Below, in pieces: positions 1 to 5,270 of a DNA stretch of 12,845 nt (position 1 is the first letter of the stretch; each line of letters starts with the position of its first letter). The position numbers and the translations under genes are program-made. Origin of the DNA: an uncultured Clostridia bacterium (lineage in GTDB: Bacteria; Bacillota; Clostridia; Christensenellales; Borkfalkiaceae); contig CAKQLR010000054.1 in the NCBI GenBank assembly GCA_934254725.1, positions 1-12,845 of the forward strand. Reading direction: 5' to 3'. The notes beneath the pieces were generated by a model. The model saw only the letters and a list, made by a program, of their open reading frames with translations. It did no database searches and was not told where the DNA came from.

Positions 1-66
1 CTATGCAGTTGTCAATCTACTCTCTTCTATCTCGCTTCGGCGAGATTTTGCTGTCACAACTGACAG
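1..66. other. Structured non-coding left edge (nested and competing hairpins)
   Basis: This stretch holds no reading frame but is rich in inverted repeats. A perfect 7-bp stem (29-35 with 40-46) is capped by the very stable TTCG tetraloop. An outer 7-bp stem pairs CAGTTGT (6-12) with ACAACTG (56-62). A third stem, CTGTCA (51-56) with TGACAG (61-66), uses the same bases as the outer stem, so the two cannot form together. The inner TTCG hairpin is followed on the plus strand by only four T residues. It lies downstream of pgcA and may be the 3' region of a plus-strand gene or RNA to the left of the window. I do not recognise it as a known RNA family. Confidence 0.4.
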
Positions 67-83
67 CTTACTTATCTTATCAT

Positions 84-123
84 TTCGCAAAAAGAAAGTC
101 AACTGTTTTTCGCGAATTTTTTT
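84..123 (+). terminator. Putative rho-independent terminator, plus strand
   Basis: TTCGC plus five A (84-93) pairs with five T plus GCGAA (106-116), with one bulged C at 111 and a 12-nt loop. A run of seven T (117-123) and more T-rich DNA follow on the plus strand. Read on the minus strand (downstream of pgcA) the stem is not followed by a T-run, so the polarity favours termination of an unseen plus-strand gene entering from the left, converging on pgcA. The stem is A/T-rich, so strength is uncertain. Confidence 0.4.
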
Positions 124-130
124 AAATTTT

Positions 131-1867
131 TTAATTTTTTTTCGAGATGGTTTCGTTAAACGCCGAAATGAGGTTTTCTAACGCTTTTTTTGCGTTTATT
201 TCGTCTTTTGCCATAGCGAAGTAGTAAATTTTGAGTTTCGGCTCGGTTCCGCTCGGGCGGACGCATATAAACATGCCGTTTTCAAGCTCGTAATATACGG
301 CGTTGGTTTTCTCGGAGTCGACGGGCACGACCTTCTCGTCGCAGGTAATCGCGGTGGCGGTGGAATAATCCCTTACCTCCCTCACTATGTAACCCGCAAA
401 CTTGGGAACGTACTTCCCTTTAAGCGAATCGACGACCGCGTTCATCTCAGCCATGGCGTTTACGCCGTCATACTTTATGCTGACGGTTTTCTCCGCAGCG
501 TAGCCGAATTTTTCGTAAATGGAATTCAGACGCTTGAACACGGTTATGTTCTTATAATTATAATAGCAGACCATTTCGGCGAAAAGCATGCTTGCAACGA
601 CCGCGTCTTTATCCCTTGCGTGCGTTCCGCGAAGGTAACCGCAGCTTTCCTCGAAGCCGAAAATAAATTCCTTTTCCTTGGTCTTTTCGTATTGCTTAAT
701 CTTCTCTCCTATGAACTTGAAGCCGACGGGAACGTCCACCACTTCTACCCCGTAATGTTTTGCAACGGGAACGACAAGCCCGGACGAAACAAAGCTTTTT
801 ACTATTACCGCGTTGGAAGGAAGTTTGTTCTCCTCCTTTAGTCTATATATAATATAGTCCGACAGAAGCACGCCCACCTGATTGCCTGTAAGCGAAACAA
901 ACTCTCCGTTGTCGTTTCTTATGGCAACGCCGAGTCTGTCGCAGTCGGGGTCGGTTCCGAACACGACGTCCGCCTTGACTTTTTCGGCAAGAGCGATGCC
1001 CATGGAGAGGGCTTCTTTGTTTTCGGGGTTGGGGACTTCGACCGTAGAGAAGTTTTCGTCCTGAAGAATTTGTTCTTTGACTACCTCCGGCACTATTCCG
1101 AGTTTGCCGAGAGCTGTCATAACGGGTTTGTAGCCGCTGCCGTGAATAGGTGTATAAACTATTTTTAAATTCTTAGCCTGTTTTTTGACTATTTTTCTTG
1201 AAAGCGCGGTTTTCATTACCGCTCTGAAATATCTGCTTTCGACAAGTTTACCTATCTTCGTAAGCCCCGCGATATCGACCTTTTCTGTAAAAGGAGCAAC
1301 GGCAACGCTCGGAATGGAAAAATAATCTTTTTCCGAAATGTATTTAACGACCTCCGCGGTGGCTTCCGGCGACATCTGAGCGCCGTCCTCTCCGTAAACC
1401 TTATAACCGTTGTATTCCTTGGGGTTGTGACTTGCCGTAATCATTATGCCAGCCACCGTTTTCAGATTCCTTACGGCGAAGGACAGCATGGGTACGGGGT
1501 GCGGTTCGGTATAAGTGTAAACCCTTATGCCCTGAGCGAGAAGAACGCCCGCTGCGGTTCTTGCGAAAAGTTCCGAATACTTTCTGGTATCGAAAGAAAT
1601 GGCAACGCCCCTTGACATAGCGCGCCTGCCTAAACTTTTTATGTACTCGGCAAGACCCGCTGTTGCGCGTTTTACCGTGTAAACGTTCATCATATTGGTG
1701 CCCAGCCCGATTATTCCGCGCATGCCGGCAGTACCGAAGTCAAGCTCCTTACCGAAGCGATATTCCATTTCGTCGCGGTTGTCCGAAATAGTCGCAAGCT
1801 CCTCGGCTTCCGCAGCGGATAACGCGGGATTTACAAGCCAGTTCTGATATACAAGATTATAATCCAT
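131..1867 (-). CDS. pgcA: Alpha-phosphoglucomutase / phosphomannomutase (PgcA-like)
   Basis: This cytoplasmic alpha-D-phosphohexomutase (578 aa, close to the roughly 580 aa of Bacillus PgcA) interconverts hexose 6-phosphate and hexose 1-phosphate, feeding sugar-nucleotide and cell-envelope synthesis. All four family signatures are present: TAGMRG near 46-51, the phosphoserine loop TASHNP with catalytic Ser146, the metal loop DPDCDR (306-311), the sugar loop GFEESCGY (404-411), and the phosphate-binding RPSGTEPK (537-544). The start is supported by AAGGAG about 7 nt upstream of ATG and by a sigma-A promoter further up. It is transcribed as a single gene, divergent from the glycosyltransferase, which could use a sugar nucleotide derived from its product (inference). 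Whether glucose, mannose or a pentose phosphate is preferred cannot be read from the sequence. Confidence 0.93.
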   Translation of the reverse strand: MDYNLVYQNWLVNPALSAAEAEELATISDNRDEMEYRFGKELDFGTAGMRGIIGLGTNMMNVYTVKRATAGLAEYIKSLGRRAMSRGVAISFDTRKYSELFARTAAGVLLAQGIRVYTYTEPHPVPMLSFAVRNLKTVAGIMITASHNPKEYNGYKVYGEDGAQMSPEATAEVVKYISEKDYFSIPSVAVAPFTEKVDIAGLTKIGKLVESRYFRAVMKTALSRKIVKKQAKNLKIVYTPIHGSGYKPVMTALGKLGIVPEVVKEQILQDENFSTVEVPNPENKEALSMGIALAEKVKADVVFGTDPDCDRLGVAIRNDNGEFVSLTGNQVGVLLSDYIIYRLKEENKLPSNAVIVKSFVSSGLVVPVAKHYGVEVVDVPVGFKFIGEKIKQYEKTKEKEFIFGFEESCGYLRGTHARDKDAVVASMLFAEMVCYYNYKNITVFKRLNSIYEKFGYAAEKTVSIKYDGVNAMAEMNAVVDSLKGKYVPKFAGYIVREVRDYSTATAITCDEKVVPVDSEKTNAVYYELENGMFICVRPSGTEPKLKIYYFAMAKDEINAKKALENLISAFNETISKKN

Positions 1868-1892
1868 TTTATTCTCCTTATCGTTTTCCCTC

Positions 1893-1962
1893 GGGAAGTC
1901 GGAACCGACGCCCTTTTTCGGAAAAACATAAATAGCGAATACACGGGGAATTTTATCCCCGT
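1893..1962 (-). promoter_or_regulatory. 5' leader of pgcA with two hairpins
   Basis: The pgcA transcript predicted from the promoter at 1975-2003 has a leader of about 100 nt. Two short stems are visible: ACGGGG (1943-1948) with CCCCGT (1957-1962), and GTCG (1898-1901) with CGAC (1906-1909), the latter flanked by GGG (1893-1895) and CCC (1911-1913). The second ends just upstream of the ribosome binding site. No T-run follows either stem and I do not recognise a known riboswitch core, so a regulatory role is only a possibility. Confidence 0.25.
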
Positions 1963-1974
1963 CGTAACTATATT

Positions 1975-2003
1975 ATTATATCCCGCGCGTATAAAAAAGT
2001 CAA
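1975..2003 (-). promoter_or_regulatory. Sigma-A promoter of pgcA
   Basis: Read on the minus strand: TTGACT (-35, 2003-1998), a 17-bp spacer, then a perfect TATAAT (-10, 1980-1975). Transcription should begin near 1968, roughly 100 nt before the pgcA start codon. Five of six -35 bases match consensus and the spacer is optimal, so this is the best promoter in the window and implies strong, possibly constitutive, expression. Confidence 0.85.
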
Positions 2004-2008
2004 GCGCG

Positions 2009-2046
2009 AAAAAAACGCTTTTTCGGGAAAAATAAAAAAAGCGTTT
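2009..2046 (-). terminator. Terminator-like hairpin upstream of the pgcA promoter
   Basis: AAACGCTTTTT (2013-2023) is perfectly complementary to AAAAAGCGTTT (2036-2046), with a 12-nt loop. On the minus strand the closing GCG is followed by seven T (2015-2009), the layout of a rho-independent terminator. No protein-coding gene on the minus strand leads into it within the window. It would stop transcripts coming from the 2079-2371 element or antisense to the glycosyltransferase, and insulate the pgcA promoter that begins six bases downstream. Confidence 0.5.
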
Positions 2047-2072
2047 ACATTCGCCGAAATATGTGGTAAAAT
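2044..2072 (+). promoter_or_regulatory. Putative sigma-A promoter for the glycosyltransferase
   Basis: TTTACA (2044-2049), a 17-bp spacer and TAAAAT (2067-2072) form a good sigma-A match on the plus strand. The predicted start, about 7 nt after the -10, falls at about 2079, the first base of the inverted-repeat element. If used, the glycosyltransferase mRNA would carry a leader of about 315 nt containing the whole element. The -35 shares bases 2044-2046 with the minus-strand terminator stem. Confidence 0.5.
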
Positions 2073-2078
2073 AAATTG

Positions 2079-2371
2079 TAGGGCTTCCATTCCTTATCAC
2101 TAACTACCGGAAAGGCGGCTTTTTAGCCCTTTCCCGTGAGCGCTCGGGAGCGGTGCGCCCGGCACAGCAACCCTCACGCTCACATAAAACAATCTAAAAA
2201 TACGCTCTTTGCGGCGCTACGCGTTTTTGCGGATAAGAAATCCCGTCTATCGGCTTGATTTTTGCAAGGCAAACGACCGAAATTGTGATAAACGCACTAT
2301 GAAGGAGTTTTACAAAGCAAAAACTGATTTATTCCCGCAAAAATAATTAGTAATAAAGAATGGAATCCCTA
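2079..2371. repeat. 293-bp element with 28-bp imperfect terminal inverted repeats (MITE-like or structured RNA)
   Basis: Positions 2079-2106 pair with 2344-2371 at 24 of 28 positions. The ends read TAGGG and CCCTA, and the outermost TA at each end fits the target duplication of Tc1/mariner-IS630-type MITEs. No transposase is encoded. Internally there are more stems: GGAAAG (2109-2114) with CTTTCC (2129-2134) enclosing GGCT/AGCC; GTGAGCG (2136-2142) with CGCTCAC (2177-2183) enclosing GTGC/GCAC; and TTTTTGCGG (2224-2232) with CCGCAAAAA (2335-2343). These stems abut one another and the outer stem like helices around a junction. Three of the four outer mismatches are C-A on the plus strand, which become G-U wobbles in a minus-strand RNA. 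I recognise no known riboswitch or ncRNA family in it. It fills most of the 527-bp gap between pgcA and the glycosyltransferase. Confidence 0.55.
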
Positions 2372-2394
2372 GAGAAAATTTTACAGGTGAGAAA

Positions 2395-3336
2395 ATGAAA
2401 AACATCGTGTACTCGATAGTCGTTCCCGCATACAACGAGGAAAAATGCTTGCCGTTCTTCTTTGAAAAAGTCATTCCGCTTTTCGAAACGACGGGGGAAG
2501 AATTTGAAATTATAGTGGTGAACGACGGCTCGAAAGACAGAACCGAGGAAATTATAAAAGAACACTGCAAAAAGGACAGCCGTATTACCGGCATAAGTTT
2601 CAGCAGAAATTTCGGTCAGCAGGCGGCGTTTCTCGCGGGGCTTAAAGAGGCGAAAGGTCAGGCGGTTATCGCCATGGACGCAGACCTTCAGGACCCGCCC
2701 GAAGTAGCTTTACAGATGATTGAAAAATGGAAGGAAGGCTACGATATAGTTCACGGCAGGCGCAAAAGCAGACCAAAAGAAAGCGTTTTCAAAAAGGTTA
2801 CGGCAAGGCTTTATTACAAGTTTCTGCACAGGATTTCTTATGCGAAAGTGCCCGAAAACGTGGGTGATTTCAAACTTTACTCGAGAAACACGGTGGACGC
2901 GATTATCGCCCTGCCCGAACACGACAGACTTTTGAGGGCGCAAGCCGCGTGGGTTGGATTTAAACAAACGTTTATAGATTTCGACCGCCCCGCGCGCGAA
3001 ATAGGCGAAACGAAATACACTCTTAAAAAAATGGTGAAACTTGCGAGCGACGGGATAATTTCAAACAGCGATTATCCTCTTACCCTCTCGCTCAAATTCG
3101 GCATAACGCTCGGCGTTTTATCGCTTGCGTGCTTTATCGTTTTTATAGTTCTCGCCTGCACGGGCACGATGAAAGAACTTCTCCCCTGGCTATTCCCCAC
3201 GGTGGGCTTGCTGTTTGCAACGGATTTAACGCTTAAAGGGCTTTCCGACATCTATACCGCGAGAATTTACAACGAGGTTAAAAACCGCCCCGTATACATT
3301 ATAAAAGAAAAATTCAACGGCAAAGACGGAGAGTAA
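2395..3336 (+). CDS. Polyprenyl-phosphate glycosyltransferase, GtrB/DPM1-like (GT2)
   Basis: This 313-aa inverting family 2 glycosyltransferase is predicted to transfer a sugar from a nucleotide donor to undecaprenyl phosphate at the inner face of the membrane, supplying a lipid-linked sugar for wall or surface polymer modification. The GT-A domain shows VVPAYNEE (9-16), VVNDGSKDRT (41-50) and the metal-binding DADLQDPPE (95-103). GDFKLYSR (157-164) and the DRLLR...WVGF stretch (177-189) are typical of GtrB, YfdH and CsbB. Two membrane helices follow (about 233-256 and 264-282), then a family-typical tail RIYNEVKNRP (290-299). The start is preceded by AGGTGAG a few bases upstream of ATG. It is monocistronic, divergent from pgcA, and ends at a shared bidirectional terminator. 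No flippase or GtrC-like partner is next to it, so donor sugar and target polymer are unknown. Confidence 0.88.
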   Translation: MKNIVYSIVVPAYNEEKCLPFFFEKVIPLFETTGEEFEIIVVNDGSKDRTEEIIKEHCKKDSRITGISFSRNFGQQAAFLAGLKEAKGQAVIAMDADLQDPPEVALQMIEKWKEGYDIVHGRRKSRPKESVFKKVTARLYYKFLHRISYAKVPENVGDFKLYSRNTVDAIIALPEHDRLLRAQAAWVGFKQTFIDFDRPAREIGETKYTLKKMVKLASDGIISNSDYPLTLSLKFGITLGVLSLACFIVFIVLACTGTMKELLPWLFPTVGLLFATDLTLKGLSDIYTARIYNEVKNRPVYIIKEKFNGKDGE

Positions 3337-3385
3337 ACACAACAGTTTATATCGCGACAAAATCAATTAGTCGCTTAAAACACAC

Positions 3386-3425
3386 AAAAACAGGGCATAA
3401 CCGCAAAAAGTTAAGCCCTGTTTTT
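3386..3425. terminator. Bidirectional rho-independent terminator
   Basis: AAAAACAGGGC (3386-3396) is a perfect 11-bp inverted repeat of GCCCTGTTTTT (3415-3425), with a further TAAC/GTTA stem inside (3398-3401 with 3410-3413). The A-run on one side and T-run on the other give a U-tract in both directions. It lies between the convergent glycosyltransferase (ends 3336) and the opp operon (last gene ends 3435) and serves both. A weaker hairpin, GCGAC/GTCGC (3354-3358 with 3370-3374), precedes it on the plus side. Confidence 0.92.
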
Positions 3426-3434
3426 ATATTAAAT

Positions 3435-3938
3435 TTAAGCAAGCGAATACAAAACCCAGAACACGACCGAAGCAGCAAGCATTATTCCACCGCATATAAA
3501 CATAAACGCAAAAGAACCTTTCTTCTTGTACTCGGCTTTTTTCTTAGCCCTGTATTCGGAGTATTTTTCCGTTTTCTTACCCCTTGCAAAAGGAACGAAC
3601 GCATACAAAACATACCTTGAAATGTATTTGAAGCCGTCGAAAGCCCCTTCACGCGAAATCCATATAAGCCCGCCGGCGAGCACCATAAGGATCCCCGGAA
3701 CAAAGAAACCGTCGCATAAAAGTTTATACGCCTCCGAAGCGGAATTAGCGGAAAAAATCCCGTCCTCCGCACCCCACCGCCACGCTATAAGAAAGGCGAA
3801 GACAAGCCCCGCGCAGAGCGTCACGGCGTACTGAAAAGCCGTGGTTCTGCGCCCGGTCGAAAGCGAAAGACTTTCCGCTTCCGCCTGCGGGGGATTAGCC
3901 GCTTCGGGTAAATTGTCGTTTTTTATTTCTTCACTCAT
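3435..3938 (-). CDS. Three-helix membrane protein, DUF3899-like, last gene of the opp operon
   Basis: This 167-aa protein has a hydrophilic, Pro/Glu-rich N-terminus (1-30) and three hydrophobic segments (about 35-54, 74-94 and 143-164). Between the second and third lies a conserved-looking cytoplasmic stretch: GAFDGFKYISR (98-108), then a Lys/Tyr/Glu-rich loop with YSEYRAKKKAEYKKK (126-140). The G-x-FD-x-F-x-Y pattern followed by a basic YxEY segment resembles the DUF3899 family as I remember it; a profile search would settle this. It starts 18 bp after oppF with AAGGAAG about 12 nt upstream of ATG, and ends just before the operon terminator, so it is probably co-transcribed with the transporter. 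Its function is unknown. An accessory or assembly role for the transporter is only suggested by position. Confidence 0.7.
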   Translation of the reverse strand: MSEEIKNDNLPEAANPPQAEAESLSLSTGRRTTAFQYAVTLCAGLVFAFLIAWRWGAEDGIFSANSASEAYKLLCDGFFVPGILMVLAGGLIWISREGAFDGFKYISRYVLYAFVPFARGKKTEKYSEYRAKKKAEYKKKGSFAFMFICGGIMLAASVVFWVLYSLA

Positions 3939-3956
3939 ATTTCGGAAAGCTTCCTT

Positions 3957-5270
3957 TTATTTCTCGGCAAGAAGTGCCTTATATCTCGCTTCTTCTTCGG
4001 AATTGCAATAAACGAAGTGCCCTTCTGAAACCTCCCTCATAGTCGGTTTTTCCAGAGAGTAATCGTGTTCCGCAAGCGGGTTATAAGTAATTCTCTTTCT
4101 CGTGCGTTCGTAAACGGGGTCGGGAAGCGGTATTGCCGAAAGAAGCGATTTTGTATAAGGATGAAGCGGGTGGGCGAACAACTCGTCCGAAGTTGCCATT
4201 TCAACCATGTTGCCGTAATACATAACGCCGATGCGATCCGAGAAGTACTTCACGACCGACAAATCGTGCGCTACGAATAAAATGGTAAGCTTGAATTTTT
4301 CCCTGAGCGCGTTGAGAAGATTTATTACCTGAGCCTGAATGGAAACGTCAAGCGCGGATACGGGTTCGTCCGCAATAATCATTTCGGGATTCATTATTAT
4401 GGCTCTCGCAACGCCTATTCTCTGCCTCTGCCCGCCGGAAAACTCATGCGGGTAACGGTCGGCGTGCTCTCTTACGAGACCGACAAGCTCCAGCATTTCG
4501 TAAACTTTTTCGTTTATTACTTTCTGGTCCTTTTCGCCCCTTATAATCAAGCCCTCCGCTATAATATCCCTTACGGTCATACGCGGGTCGAGCGAGGCGA
4601 TCGGGTCCTGAAATATCATTTGTATCTGAGTTACAAGGCGGGTTTCCTTCGCTTTGTTTACCTCTTTTTTGCATTCGGCGACAAGCTCGGATTTTTTGGT
4701 TTCGTCCGATTCCTTTGCGATTCGGGCAGCATATTCGTTCTGAATTTCCTTTACCCTCTCGTTTGCGTAAAGCTTGTCGCAGTTCTTGTCTTCGTAAGCG
4801 GCAAGACGCATTTCCTTTCTTTTTTCGGAGACGAATTCGCCCGTTTCCGTTACCGCTTCGGAAATCTTCTGCTTAAGTTCAGCCTTAATTTTTTCCGTTT
4901 CGTTTTTCTTCTCTTCGTCGGAAGCACCCTCCGGAATGGCTTTTATTTTCTCCGCCGCCTCGGTTTTCATAGCGGCGCATTCTTTTTTGCACCACTCTTT
5001 TTTAGCCTCTATTTCGTCCTTATAGGAGCGCGTGCCCGCGACGATTCTTCTGCCCTTAAACCAAACGTTTCCGCCCGTAGGCTCGTAAAGCTTGATTATG
5101 GTTCTGCCGGTGGTGGTTTTACCGCAACCGGATTCACCTACAAGTCCGAAAACTTCGCCTTTTTTAATATCAAAACTGACGTTGTTAACAGCTTTCAGTT
5201 CGCGGTTCCCCATTTTGAAGAATTTACACAAATTTTCGACTTTCAACAAAACTTCTCTATCGTCGTTCAT
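3957..5270 (-). CDS. oppF: Oligopeptide ABC importer ATPase OppF (AmiF-like) with coiled-coil insertion
   Basis: This is one of the two nucleotide-binding subunits that drive peptide import from the cytoplasmic side. All catalytic motifs are present: Walker A GESGCGKTT (45-53), Q-loop FQDP (Gln221), signature FSGGQRQR (277-284), Walker B MIIADEP with DEP at 301-303, and switch His335. It is 437 aa against a usual 310-330. The surplus lies at about 83-210, between the first beta-strands and the Q-loop, and is rich in Lys, Glu and Ala like a helical hairpin or coiled coil. The C-terminus (NPLAEHDY, 397-404, then GHFVYCN, 417-423) lacks the multi-Cys Fe-S segment of enterobacterial OppF and resembles streptococcal AmiF from memory. 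It overlaps oppD by 4 nt (ATGA), consistent with translational coupling; AGGAGG lies about 8 nt before the ATG. Confidence 0.93.
   Translation of the reverse strand: MNDDREVLLKVENLCKFFKMGNRELKAVNNVSFDIKKGEVFGLVGESGCGKTTTGRTIIKLYEPTGGNVWFKGRRIVAGTRSYKDEIEAKKEWCKKECAAMKTEAAEKIKAIPEGASDEEKKNETEKIKAELKQKISEAVTETGEFVSEKRKEMRLAAYEDKNCDKLYANERVKEIQNEYAARIAKESDETKKSELVAECKKEVNKAKETRLVTQIQMIFQDPIASLDPRMTVRDIIAEGLIIRGEKDQKVINEKVYEMLELVGLVREHADRYPHEFSGGQRQRIGVARAIIMNPEMIIADEPVSALDVSIQAQVINLLNALREKFKLTILFVAHDLSVVKYFSDRIGVMYYGNMVEMATSDELFAHPLHPYTKSLLSAIPLPDPVYERTRKRITYNPLAEHDYSLEKPTMREVSEGHFVYCNSEEEARYKALLAEK

Noticed and set aside
2079..2371. Known riboswitch or housekeeping RNA (SAM, cobalamin, TPP, FMN, glycine, ydaO, RNase P, tmRNA, SRP)
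   Set aside because: A superficial S-box-like string (CCTTATCACTAACTACC) is present, but the rest of the conserved cores of these families could not be found on either strand.
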